A stretch of DNA of 43,283 nt from Prevotella sp. GTDB lineage: Bacteria; Bacteroidota; Bacteroidia; Bacteroidales; Bacteroidaceae. The translations under genes and the position numbers were made by a program. Below are positions 17,054 to 25,428 of the stretch, in pieces. The notes below the pieces were generated by a model, which saw only the letters and a list, made by a program, of their open reading frames with translations, did not search any database and had not been told where the DNA came from. Position 1 is the first letter of the stretch; each line of letters opens with the position of its first letter. The DNA lies in the NCBI GenBank assembly GCA_017449495.1, contig JAFTFO010000031.1, positions 1 through 43,283 on the forward strand, in the 5' to 3' direction.

Positions 17054-18382
17054 CTATTGTGTAAGCAGATAGTGCTTGAAGTCAGCGAAGTCTTTCGTCA
17101 TGGGTGTGCTCTGCTTCTCGCCCTGCATGAAAGCGCGGAGCCGGGCGGGGATATCGACGCCGATGCCGAGGATCTCGTCTACCTTCTCCTTGAACTTTGC
17201 GGGATGGGCCGTCTCGCAGAAGACACCCGTCTCGTCTGGCTTGAGGCCTTCGACAAGGGCTTGGTAGCCGCAGGCTCCGTGGGGATCGAGGATATAACCC
17301 GTTGCCTCATGGCACTGGCGCATGGCCTGGCGTATCTGGTCGTCGCTGTAGGTAGCGCCGCTGATGAGGCTGGTGATACGCTGGTGGGTCTCTTCGGGAG
17401 AGAGCTGGCCGTTCTCGCTGTAGAGGTTGATGATGCGTGCAAAGTTCGAGGGATCGCCCACGTCCATAGCGTTGGCCAGTGTCTGGCGCGAGGCTTTCGG
17501 CTCGTAGCGACCTGTCTGCAGGTAGTTGTAGAAGATGTCGTTGGCGTTGTTGGCAGCGATAAAGCGCTTGACTGGCAGGCCCTGAGCATGTCCGAAGAGG
17601 GCTGCGCAGATGTTGCCGAAGTTGCCTGAGGGCACACACATCACGAGGTTGTCGGCCTTGCCCAGTGCCTTCATTCTGGCGTAGGCGTTGAAATAGTAGA
17701 ACGCCTGTGGCAAGAATCGGGCCACGTTGATGGAGTTGGCCGAGGTAAGTTTCATGTGCTGGTTCAGCTCTGCGTCCATGAAGGCGCTCTTCACCAAGGC
17801 CTGACAGTCGTCGAACACGCCGTCGACCTCGATGGCGGTGATGTTCCGTCCCAGTGTGGTGAACTGGCACTCCTGGATGGGGCTGACCTTTCCCTTCGGA
17901 TAGAGCACGTAGACATGGATGCCGTCTACGCCTAAGAAACCGTTGGCAACGGCCGATCCGGTGTCGCCAGAGGTGGCCACGAGCACGTTCACCTGCTCGC
18001 CCTTACCCTCCATACGGATGAAATACTGGAGCAGTCGGGCCATGAACCTGGCACCTACATCCTTGAAGGCGAGGGTGGGGCCGTGGAAGAGTTCAAGTGT
18101 AAAGATATTGTCATTCACCTGCACCACGGGGCAGTCGAACGACAGGGTGTCGTAGACAATCTTTTTCAGTGCCTCTGCCTCGACGTCTTCACCAAAGAAA
18201 GCGTCGGCTACAGTGTAGGCTATCTCTTGGAAAGTCTTGGTCTCGATGGTGTCGAAGAACTCTTTCGGCAGGGGCTTGATGCTCTCGGGCATATACAGTC
18301 CTCGGTCTTCTGCCAGACCCTTGACGACTGCCTTGTGCAGATCGGCTATGGGAGCCTTTCCGTTTGTGCTGTAATACTGCAT
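17054..18382 (-). CDS. thrC: Threonine synthase
   Basis: It converts O-phosphohomoserine to threonine with pyridoxal phosphate in the cytoplasm. The 442-aa length is usual for the class with an extended N-terminus (YYSTNGKAP). The PLP lysine is Lys107 in GPTLAFKDVGARFM. VATSGDTGSAVANGF and PSGNFGN bind the cofactor phosphate. It is the last gene of thrA/apgM-like/thrC and begins 3 bp after the apgM-like gene stops. The palindrome array lies 60 bp beyond its stop. Confidence 0.96.
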   Translation of the reverse strand: MQYYSTNGKAPIADLHKAVVKGLAEDRGLYMPESIKPLPKEFFDTIETKTFQEIAYTVADAFFGEDVEAEALKKIVYDTLSFDCPVVQVNDNIFTLELFHGPTLAFKDVGARFMARLLQYFIRMEGKGEQVNVLVATSGDTGSAVANGFLGVDGIHVYVLYPKGKVSPIQECQFTTLGRNITAIEVDGVFDDCQALVKSAFMDAELNQHMKLTSANSINVARFLPQAFYYFNAYARMKALGKADNLVMCVPSGNFGNICAALFGHAQGLPVKRFIAANNANDIFYNYLQTGRYEPKASRQTLANAMDVGDPSNFARIINLYSENGQLSPEETHQRITSLISGATYSDDQIRQAMRQCHEATGYILDPHGACGYQALVEGLKPDETGVFCETAHPAKFKEKVDEILGIGVDIPARLRAFMQGEKQSTPMTKDFADFKHYLLTQ

Positions 18383-18385
18383 ATT

Positions 18386-19648
18386 TTAAACTATTTTCAT
18401 GAGTGCTTGCATAAATTCGTTGAGTCTCAGCAGGCCGTAGGCACCGGAAACGCAACTCACTTCATCGTACTGACAGACCTCGTCGGGCTCGATGCCTCGA
18501 TACCAGATGAGGAAGGGCACGGGCTGTCCGACGTGGATGCGCATCTCTACTGGCGTGAGATGGTCGGGGAGTACGGCGATGCAGACGGGCTCGCTCCAGG
18601 TCTGTACCTCTTTATATATAGGAGCTATGAGGCGCTGGTCCAGGTATTCGATGGTCTTGAGCTTCAGTTCAAGGTCGCCATCGTGGCCGGCCTCGTCGCT
18701 GGCCTCTACGTGGACGAAGACGAAGTCGTCGTGGCTCAGGGCATCGATCGCTGCCTGAGCCTTGCCCTCGTAGTTGGTGTCGGCCAGACCGGTGGCACCC
18801 TCAACCTCGACAATCTTCAGTCCTGCATAGTGGCCGATGCCTCGGATCAAGTCTACAGCAGAGATCACGGTGCCCGACTTGACCTGCGGGTACTGCTGCA
18901 TCAGTGTCTCCATCGAGGGACGATAGCCACCGCTCCAGGGCCAGATGCTGTTGGCCTGTCGCTCTCCCTTCTCTGCTTTTGACAGATTGTAAGGATGTTT
19001 GGCCAGCAAGTCTTGCGACTTCAGGATCAGCTCGTTGATCAGGTCGGCAGTAGCCTGAGCCGTCATGCGGCCTTCCTCAATTGGGGCGTTCTCCTCTGCC
19101 TTGACCAGCAGGGTTCGCCATGCTTCATTGGGATGGTCGTGGGGTGGGGCACAGACGATGTGCTTCGAGCCACCCTTGATGACGAGCAGATGGCGGTATT
19201 GGATGCCTGTGATGAACTTTACTCGCTCGCAGCCTTCTCTTTCGTTGATAGGCTTAGCGATGTTTTCGTTAAGATATTTGATAAGAATGTCGGCGTCCTG
19301 AGTCTCCAGATTGCCGCCGTTATGGGTGATGATCTTACCGTCTTCGAGGGTGATGATATTGCAGCGGATGGCGAAGTCGTCGTCGGCCATCTCGTAGCCA
19401 ATGCTGGCGGCTTCCAATGGGCCACGGCCTTCATAGACCTTGTTCAGGTCGTAGCCGAGGATAGCGGTGTTTGCTACCTCTGAGCCCGGGGGGAAGCCTT
19501 CGGGCACGGTGACGAGTCGTCCACAGCGACCTTCGCGGGCCAACTGGTCCATCATCGGCTTGTGGGCATATTGCAAAAGTGTCTTTCCACCGAGTCTCTC
19601 GACAGGGAGGTCAGCCATTCCGTCTCCGAGAATGATGATATGTTTCAT
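18386..19648 (-). CDS. apgM-like alkaline-phosphatase-superfamily protein, probable homoserine kinase
   Basis: The 420-aa protein belongs to the archaeal-type cofactor-independent phosphoglycerate mutase family. It has metal-ligand Asp9 (LGDGMAD), the Ser56 region PGSEVANTAILGYD, and the late HVEASDEAGHDGD and PDHLTP metal sites. It lies between thrA and thrC, and no GHMP-type thrB is present in this operon. In Bacteroidetes this arrangement is thought to mean that the protein is the homoserine kinase, and I recall genetic support in Bacteroides. A phosphoglycerate mutase role cannot be excluded from sequence. Confidence 0.85.
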   Translation of the reverse strand: MKHIIILGDGMADLPVERLGGKTLLQYAHKPMMDQLAREGRCGRLVTVPEGFPPGSEVANTAILGYDLNKVYEGRGPLEAASIGYEMADDDFAIRCNIITLEDGKIITHNGGNLETQDADILIKYLNENIAKPINEREGCERVKFITGIQYRHLLVIKGGSKHIVCAPPHDHPNEAWRTLLVKAEENAPIEEGRMTAQATADLINELILKSQDLLAKHPYNLSKAEKGERQANSIWPWSGGYRPSMETLMQQYPQVKSGTVISAVDLIRGIGHYAGLKIVEVEGATGLADTNYEGKAQAAIDALSHDDFVFVHVEASDEAGHDGDLELKLKTIEYLDQRLIAPIYKEVQTWSEPVCIAVLPDHLTPVEMRIHVGQPVPFLIWYRGIEPDEVCQYDEVSCVSGAYGLLRLNEFMQALMKIV

Positions 19649-19664
19649 AATTATTATCTGAAAG

Positions 19665-19684
19665 CCCCTCCTGTTGGGGAGGGG
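19665..19684. repeat. Short GC-rich hairpin between thrA and apgM-like
   Basis: CCCCTCC and GGAGGGG form a 7-bp stem with a TGTTGG loop, followed by GTTGGGA. The sequence looks like the CCCCTCC/GGAGGGG palindromes that are scattered between genes in many Bacteroidetes. It lies in a 50-bp gap inside the thr operon, where it could stabilise or attenuate the transcript. Confidence 0.5.
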
Positions 19685-19698
19685 TTGGGATAGGTTTG

Positions 19699-22161
19699 TT
19701 AGATGTTAGCGATAGACATGATATTGGCAAACACGCCGGCAGCCGTTACGGCAGCACCTGCGCCATAGCCTTGGATCAGCATCGGGTACTCCTTATAGCG
19801 CTCGGTAGTGAGCAGCACGATATTGTTCGAGCCCTCCAGACCGTAGAACGGGTGTCCGTAAGGTACCTCCTTCAGGGCGACATTGGTCTTGCCGTTCTCC
19901 ATCGTCGCCACGAAGCGCCAGCGTTTGTTCTCTGCCTCCAGCACCTTGCGACGGGCCTCGAAGTCGGCATCAAGCTCTGGCAACTTGGCCCAGAAGTCCT
20001 CGATGCTACCCTCGAAGTAGCTGTCGGGTACGAAGAGGTGCTTCTCCACGTCGTCCTGCTCCACCTTGTAGCCGGCCTCACGGGTAAGGATCACCAACTT
20101 GCGGATGACGTCGGTACCACTGAGGTCGATGCGCGGATCGGGCTCTGAATAGCGCTGTTCCTTGGCGCGACGCACCGTTTCAGAGAAGGGTACATCGGCT
20201 GCTATCTCGTTGAAGATAAAGTTCAGCGTACCAGAGAGGATGGCTTCAATCTTCAGAATCTTGTCGCCCGAGTTGCAGAGGTCGTTGATCGTGCCGATAA
20301 TCGGCAGTCCGGCACCCACATTGGTCTCGTAGCGGAACCATACTCCACGGTCGCGAGCAGTCTGCTTCAACTTCAGATAACTATCGTAGTCGCTGGATGC
20401 AGCAATCTTGTTGGCTGCAACCACTGATATGTTGTGCTCCAAGAAGGTCTGGTAAAGGGATGCGATCTGACGGCTGGCCGTACAGTCGACGAAGACGCTG
20501 TTGAAGATATTCATCTTGACGATCTCGTCCCGCATGTGGTCGGTATTGGCTGCAAAGCTCGCACGGAGTATCTTCTCATAGTTGTCGAGGTCGATGCCGT
20601 CGCGGTCGAGCACGAAGTTATCGACATCCGAGATGCCCACCACGTTCAGTTTCAGGCGCTTCGTCTGCATGAGGTACTGCTGCTGGGTGCGGATCTGCTC
20701 GAGCAGCATGCCGCCCACGGTACCGATGCCACAGATAAAGATGTTAAGCACCTTGTATTCAGAGAGGAAGAACGAGTCGTGGAGTACGTTGAGCGACTTG
20801 CGCAGGAAGCGGCCGTCGACGACGAACGAGATGTTCGTCTCGGAGGCTCCCTGGGCACAGGCAATCACAGAGATACCTGAGCGGCCAAGTGTGCCGAACA
20901 GCTTACCGGCGATACCTGGCGTCTGCTTCATGTTCTCACCAACGATGGCAATCGTGGCCAGGCCACTCTCCACCTGCATGGGGAACATGGCGCCCGTCTC
21001 GATCTCCTTGGCGAACTCGGCGTTCAGCACCTCGGCTGCAGCCTCGGCATCCTCGTCGCGGACACCGATAGAGGTGGAGTTCTCAGAAGAGGCCTGCGAC
21101 ACCATGAACACGGAGATGCCCTTGTTGGCCAGTGTGGTGAAGATTCGACGGTTCACACCGATCACACCCACCATCGAGAGACCCGTCACCGTAATCAGTG
21201 AGGTGCCCTTGATGCTTGAGATACCCTTGATGGGCTTGTTGTCATCCTCAATCTTCTCTTTGATCAAGGTTCCTGGGTGTTCAGGGTTGAAGGTGTTCTT
21301 TACCTTGATTGGTATATTCTTGACACAGACGGGATAGATAGTCGGTGGGTAGATGACCTTGGCACCGAAGTTACAGAGTTCCATCGCCTCCACGTAAGAG
21401 AGCTCATTGATGGTGTAGGCGCTCTTGATCACCTTCGGGTCGGCAGTCATGAAGCCATCCACGTCGGTCCATATCTCTAAGATCTCAGCATCTAATGTTG
21501 CTGCCAGGATAGAGGCGGTGTAATCGGAACCGCCACGGCCCAGATTCGTGGTCTCGTGGGTGTCTTTGTCTCTGGCAATAAAGCCCGGCACCACATAGAT
21601 CTGGTTGTTGTTATTCGGATTCTGGTCGTTGACCAATTCCTTAAAGACCTCCGTCACCAGTTGCTTCGTCAGTTCTGTGTCTAACACATGCTTGCCTTGC
21701 TTCCTCTCGGTGCGGATGAAGTCACGGCTGTTCATACGGACACCGTTCTTGACCATCGCTGCCACGATGTGCGAACTGAGGCGCTCACCGTAAGAGACGA
21801 TGGTGTCCTCAGTCTTTTTCGACAGGTCGTGGATCAGGTACACGCCGTAGAAGATGCTCTTCAGCTGATCGAAGAGCTGGTCAACGTTGTTGAATAAGTC
21901 TACGCGTTTCTTGTCGTCAGTGATGATAGTGTCTATCATCTGATGGTGGCGCTTGACCATCGCGTCGAACTCGTCGCGATAGTGCTCGTCTCCCTGTTTA
22001 GCCATCTGCGACGTGGCAATCAGTTTGTCGGTGATGCCGTCGAGGGCGCTTACTACTACGATGACAGGTTGCGTCCGAGCCTCTGCCTCCACAATTTTCT
22101 TTAAGCTTAGAATGCTTTTTACGGAACCTACGGACGTTCCGCCGAATTTCATTACTTTCAT
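19699..22161 (-). CDS. thrA: Bifunctional aspartokinase/homoserine dehydrogenase
   Basis: The 820-aa fusion does the first and third steps from aspartate to threonine. The aspartokinase begins MKVMKFGGTSVGSV, with the substrate loop GRGGSDYTAS. Two ACT-type segments follow (about 315-465), giving feedback control. The homoserine dehydrogenase begins near IFICGIGTVGGML (about 475) and has NVGAGLPIIGTI and the PRIDLSGTDVIRK region. The start is the ATG at 22161; an upstream TTG would add four residues with no family support. Its promoter is at 22229-22236, with a leader of about 60 nt that shows no run of Thr codons. Confidence 0.96.
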   Translation of the reverse strand: MKVMKFGGTSVGSVKSILSLKKIVEAEARTQPVIVVVSALDGITDKLIATSQMAKQGDEHYRDEFDAMVKRHHQMIDTIITDDKKRVDLFNNVDQLFDQLKSIFYGVYLIHDLSKKTEDTIVSYGERLSSHIVAAMVKNGVRMNSRDFIRTERKQGKHVLDTELTKQLVTEVFKELVNDQNPNNNNQIYVVPGFIARDKDTHETTNLGRGGSDYTASILAATLDAEILEIWTDVDGFMTADPKVIKSAYTINELSYVEAMELCNFGAKVIYPPTIYPVCVKNIPIKVKNTFNPEHPGTLIKEKIEDDNKPIKGISSIKGTSLITVTGLSMVGVIGVNRRIFTTLANKGISVFMVSQASSENSTSIGVRDEDAEAAAEVLNAEFAKEIETGAMFPMQVESGLATIAIVGENMKQTPGIAGKLFGTLGRSGISVIACAQGASETNISFVVDGRFLRKSLNVLHDSFFLSEYKVLNIFICGIGTVGGMLLEQIRTQQQYLMQTKRLKLNVVGISDVDNFVLDRDGIDLDNYEKILRASFAANTDHMRDEIVKMNIFNSVFVDCTASRQIASLYQTFLEHNISVVAANKIAASSDYDSYLKLKQTARDRGVWFRYETNVGAGLPIIGTINDLCNSGDKILKIEAILSGTLNFIFNEIAADVPFSETVRRAKEQRYSEPDPRIDLSGTDVIRKLVILTREAGYKVEQDDVEKHLFVPDSYFEGSIEDFWAKLPELDADFEARRKVLEAENKRWRFVATMENGKTNVALKEVPYGHPFYGLEGSNNIVLLTTERYKEYPMLIQGYGAGAAVTAAGVFANIMSIANI

Positions 22162-22228
22162 ATTCCTATGCAATTTGTCTTACCATCGGTACCCCTTCTA
22201 CGAATGGGGGACTTCTCCAATGGCGGTG

Positions 22229-22236
22229 CAAAGGTA
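22229..22236 (-). promoter_or_regulatory. Promoter -7 element of the thr operon
   Basis: TACCTTTG on the minus strand, followed by C, 67 bp before the thrA ATG. I found no threonine-rich leader peptide in the transcript start. Confidence 0.65.
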
Positions 22237-22261
22237 ATGGAATTAGTCAAAATAACAAAAT

Positions 22262-22285
22262 AAATCGCGAACTTTTTCGCGATTT
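22262..22285 (-). terminator. Terminator of the secreted protein gene
   Basis: Perfect stem AAATCGCGAA / TTCGCGATTT with a 4-nt loop, 8 bp after the stop at 22294. It is followed on the minus strand by the T-rich run ATTTTGTTATTTTG. Confidence 0.85.
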
Positions 22286-22293
22286 ATCTTGAT

Positions 22294-22809
22294 TTACTTG
22301 CGTCCGGCGTTGCTGTGGGGATTGATTCGCTGCTGTTTTCTCAACTCTTTGCCAGCATAAGGACGGGCAGGCGGAGAGTAACTCTTCCTCGGATTGGCCG
22401 GTCCCCTGTAGTCCTTATAGTGGCTGGGCTGAGTGGAATACATGCGGCCCCTGTCGGTGTAATAGTTGTAGATGCTGAAGCTCCACACATTGCGAGAGCT
22501 GCTCATCGGGTGATAGAAGTACTTCGTCTTCTTGTAGAGGTGATACTGGTAGTCCGAGAGCACGAACCGCATGTCCATATCACGACGGGACTGGCAGGCG
22601 CTGAACGGCTGGCCCTGTATAGCCACGGCTATCACAAAGTCGTAGTTGATCTCGTACACATTATTGATTTGTGCAGTAGAAAGCCCCAGCTCGTAGGCCA
22701 TCTTGTCGGTGAGGAACAAGGCATGCTCACGTGCCTCATTGAAAGTCATTGCTGCGGCAGATGTGACTATTGTCACCATCATTGCCAGGGTCATCATGAT
22801 CTTTTTCAT
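22294..22809 (-). CDS. Secreted protein with a helical N-terminal region
   Basis: The 171-aa protein has a signal peptide (MKKIMMTLAMMVTIVTSAAA) with likely cleavage after SAAA. The mature N-terminus, ALFLTDKMAYELGLSTAQIN, has the look of Spy/CpxP-like (LTxxQ) helical segments, in which LSTAQ stands for the LTxxQ motif. The rest is Tyr/Arg-rich and the tail is basic and Pro-rich. It may be a periplasmic stress or surface protein, but this is a weak resemblance. It has its own promoter and terminator and is a monocistron. Confidence 0.75.
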   Translation of the reverse strand: MKKIMMTLAMMVTIVTSAAAMTFNEAREHALFLTDKMAYELGLSTAQINNVYEINYDFVIAVAIQGQPFSACQSRRDMDMRFVLSDYQYHLYKKTKYFYHPMSSSRNVWSFSIYNYYTDRGRMYSTQPSHYKDYRGPANPRKSYSPPARPYAGKELRKQQRINPHSNAGRK

Positions 22810-22859
22810 AATCGTCGCTGTTTTAATGATTCAACATATTGTTTCTGATTCTTCTGGTG

Positions 22860-22867
22860 CAAAGATA
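22860..22867 (-). promoter_or_regulatory. Promoter -7 element of the secreted helical protein
   Basis: TATCTTTG on the minus strand, followed by C, 50 bp before the ATG at 22809. Confidence 0.65.
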
Positions 22868-22971
22868 GGGATAAAAATCCATATTGACAAGTGTTTTTCC
22901 CTATTTTGAGGGTGGAAAATCCCTAAATAGCCATAATTTTGGCTTTTTTATAAAAAAAAGACTCCCTACAA

Positions 22972-23002
22972 TTTGATATTATTAAAAAAATGAGTAATTT
23001 TG
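22972..23002 (+). promoter_or_regulatory. Promoter of the FkbH/ACP/MBOAT operon
   Basis: TTTG at 22972-22975 and TAATTTTG at 22995-23002 are separated by 19 bp, which is ideal spacing. The first ATG at 23030 is 27 bp further on. No other clear promoter is visible until 30688, so one transcript may cover seven genes. Confidence 0.75.
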
Positions 23003-23029
23003 CACCGCAATAAATTTATAAGGTATAGA

Positions 23030-24769
23030 ATGCTTCAATATAAGGACTTAAAGAAGAATTTAAAACAAGACCTCTCCGGACTTCCCTCTGTCAAGGTGGC
23101 GCTTATCGGCGATACGGCTACCCAGTTCCTTGCTACTGCGATATGTGGCATGGGCGTTGAACGAGGGTACCGCATCGACTTGTTTGAGGCTGAGTACAAT
23201 CAAGTGGAGAGGCAGTTCCTCGATCCCACAAGTGATTTGTACACTTTCGATGCAGATATGATTGTGGTGTTCCAGTCTACGCATAAGTTGGGCGAGCATC
23301 ACAGCCTGCTTTCCACTGAGCAACAGGCATCAGTGGCCGAGGAGCGTCTGTCGTTCGTGGCGTCTATCTGTGAGAATCCGGCATTGGCTGATAAGAAGAT
23401 TATCTATTTCAATTACTCGGAGATCGAGGATACCGTCTTTGGTAGTTATGCCAACAAGGTGACGTCATCACTGTCGTATCAGGTCAGGAAACTTAACTTT
23501 GAGTTGATGAACCTCTCGCAGCAGTATCCTAACCTCTTTATTTGTGACTTGGCTGGCCTTCAGAACAAGTTCGGACGCGACTTCATGTTTGCTCCTAACG
23601 TCTACGTCAGTACAGAGATGATTTTAAGCGTCGATGCCCTGCCATACGTGGCATCAAGAGTTCTGGATGTCATTTGTGCCATTAAAGGACAGTTCAAGAA
23701 ATGCCTGATCCTCGACCTTGACAATACGGTGTGGGGAGGGGTCATCGGTGATGATGGCCTGGAAGGTATCCAACTGGGGCACGGACTTGGTATCGGCAAA
23801 GCCTTTACGGAGTTCCAGATGTGGGTGAAGAAGCTGAAGCAGCGCGGAATCATTATCTGTGTCGCCTCAAAGAATAACGAGGATACGGCTAAGGAACCGT
23901 TCGAGAAACACCCAGATATGGTGCTGAAACTGGACGATATTGCCGTGTTTCAGGCTAACTGGGAAACGAAGGTCGACAATATCCGAACCATCCAGAGCAT
24001 CCTGAATATTGGCTTCGACTCGATGGTTTTCCTGGATGACAACCCTTTCGAGCGGAATATGGTTCGTGAGAACATTCAGGGTATAACAGTTCCTGAACTG
24101 CCAGAAGACCCGGGAGAGTATCTGGAATATCTCTATTCGCTGAACCTGTTCGAGACGGCCAGCTATAGCAATGCCGATAAGGATAGGACCAAGCAGTACC
24201 AGGTGGAAGCCAAGCGTGTGTCGCTTTCTAAGACCTTTACCAACGAGGCCGACTTCCTGAAGTCGTTGAATATGGTATCTACGGTCAGTGGCTTTACGAA
24301 GTTCAACACACCTCGTGTGGCTCAGCTTTCCCAGCGCAGCAACCAGTTCAACCTGAGGACTATCCGCTATACAGAGGCTGATATCACGGCTTTAGCTGAG
24401 GATTCGAATGTGATCGACCTCAGTTTTACCCTTGAGGATAAGTTCGGCGACAACGGTTTAATAGCTGTCATTATCATGAAGCGGCAGGATGCGGAAACGC
24501 TTTTCGTAGACACATGGTTTATGAGCTGTCGTGTACTGAAGCGTGGCATGGAGAACTTTACTCTCAATACGATGGTGGAGCGTGCCAAGGCTGCAGGCTA
24601 TAAGAAGATTATTGGCGAATATCTGCCTACGCCCAAGAACAAGATGGTGGAGAATCACTATACTGGTTTGGGCTTCTCGAAGGTGGAGAATGCGGAAACA
24701 GCTCGTTATGAGTTGGACGTTGAGGCTTATCAGCCAAGAGAATGTTATATTGAGACAAAAACAGTATGA
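23030..24769 (+). CDS. FkbH-like HAD-IIIC/GNAT protein (ACP loading)
   Basis: The 579-aa protein has three parts. An N-terminal SGNH-like segment (about 1-220, VALIGDTATQFLATAI) is followed by a HAD-IIIC phosphatase-like domain (about 230-390, LDLDNTVWGGVIGDDG and FLDDNPFER) and a C-terminal GNAT-type domain (about 400-560). FkbH proteins take 1,3-bisphosphoglycerate, dephosphorylate it and load a D-glyceryl group on an acyl carrier protein as a thioester. An ACP gene lies two genes downstream, so the same job is likely here. The start is the ATG at 23030; an earlier in-frame start would overlap the promoter. The stop overlaps the next ATG by 4 bp. Confidence 0.9.
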   Translation: MLQYKDLKKNLKQDLSGLPSVKVALIGDTATQFLATAICGMGVERGYRIDLFEAEYNQVERQFLDPTSDLYTFDADMIVVFQSTHKLGEHHSLLSTEQQASVAEERLSFVASICENPALADKKIIYFNYSEIEDTVFGSYANKVTSSLSYQVRKLNFELMNLSQQYPNLFICDLAGLQNKFGRDFMFAPNVYVSTEMILSVDALPYVASRVLDVICAIKGQFKKCLILDLDNTVWGGVIGDDGLEGIQLGHGLGIGKAFTEFQMWVKKLKQRGIIICVASKNNEDTAKEPFEKHPDMVLKLDDIAVFQANWETKVDNIRTIQSILNIGFDSMVFLDDNPFERNMVRENIQGITVPELPEDPGEYLEYLYSLNLFETASYSNADKDRTKQYQVEAKRVSLSKTFTNEADFLKSLNMVSTVSGFTKFNTPRVAQLSQRSNQFNLRTIRYTEADITALAEDSNVIDLSFTLEDKFGDNGLIAVIIMKRQDAETLFVDTWFMSCRVLKRGMENFTLNTMVERAKAAGYKKIIGEYLPTPKNKMVENHYTGLGFSKVENAETARYELDVEAYQPRECYIETKTV

Positions 24770-25167
24770 CTTATACAACAGATCATGTAGGCTATCTGAC
24801 GGGAGATATCAGTTCTACGGCCAAAGAGTTTGAAAGACTTGGTTATGTTGCAGGTGAAGTCATTAACGACGATACGCAACGGACGAAAATATGCTTTCTG
24901 ACTAAGGCTGGAGAGGTGCGCATTGAACTTGTAGAACCTTATGAGGATAACAAGACCATGCAGAAGATGCTGACTAAACGGGGCGTCTCTCCCTATCATA
25001 TGTGCTATGAGGTTGACGATGTGGAAGTGGAGTATGACAAACTGATTCAGGAAGACTGGACGGCATTGTTCAAGCCTGTGGCTGCGCCTGCATTCGACAA
25101 TCGGAAGATATGCTATTTCTGGAACTCAGAGATAGGCTTTATTGAGTTAGTGAATCGTGAAAAGTAA
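24766..25167 (+). CDS. VOC (glyoxalase-fold) protein
   Basis: The 133-aa protein is a two-module vicinal-oxygen-chelate fold like methylmalonyl-CoA epimerase. Candidate metal ligands are His7 (DHVGYL), Glu54 (RIELVEP), His78 (YHMCYEV) and Glu127 (GFIELVN). It is translationally coupled to the FkbH gene through the overlap ATGA and lies 20 bp before the ACP gene. It might epimerise, isomerise or otherwise process the acyl group loaded on the ACP. This is inference from context, since VOC enzymes are diverse. Confidence 0.88.
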   Translation: MTYTTDHVGYLTGDISSTAKEFERLGYVAGEVINDDTQRTKICFLTKAGEVRIELVEPYEDNKTMQKMLTKRGVSPYHMCYEVDDVEVEYDKLIQEDWTALFKPVAAPAFDNRKICYFWNSEIGFIELVNREK

Positions 25168-25187
25168 CATATAATATAGAAAGAAAA

Positions 25188-25427
25188 ATGGAAAGACAAG
25201 AGATTTTTGAGAAACTGAATGAGATTTTTACCGATGTGCTTGATCTTGATGAGTGCAATCTGACTGATGAGACAAGTGCTAACGACATTGAAGAGTGGGA
25301 TTCTCTGAGTCACATTCAACTCATCGTGGCCATTGAGAAGGCCTTTAAGATCAAGTTCACCTCTCTTGAGATTATGAAGTGGAATAATGTCGGAGAGATG
25401 GTAGACTCGATGATGGAGAAGCTTTAG
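25188..25427 (+). CDS. Acyl carrier protein
   Basis: The 79-aa protein is acidic and helical. Its phosphopantetheine attachment site is Ser39 in EEWDSLSHIQL. The usual DSL motif is kept. Unlike fatty-acid ACPs it has EEWDSLSH in place of GADSLD, which is typical of ACPs in secondary or dedicated pathways. It lies between the FkbH/VOC pair and a membrane acyltransferase, so it probably carries the acyl group to the membrane, like DltC does. The next gene starts one base after its stop. Confidence 0.94.
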   Translation: MERQEIFEKLNEIFTDVLDLDECNLTDETSANDIEEWDSLSHIQLIVAIEKAFKIKFTSLEIMKWNNVGEMVDSMMEKL

Positions 25428-25428
25428 G

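Noticed and set aside
22161-22228. Threonine attenuator leader peptide before thrA
   Set aside because: The leader of about 60 nt has no run of Thr or Ile codons and no clear alternative hairpins.
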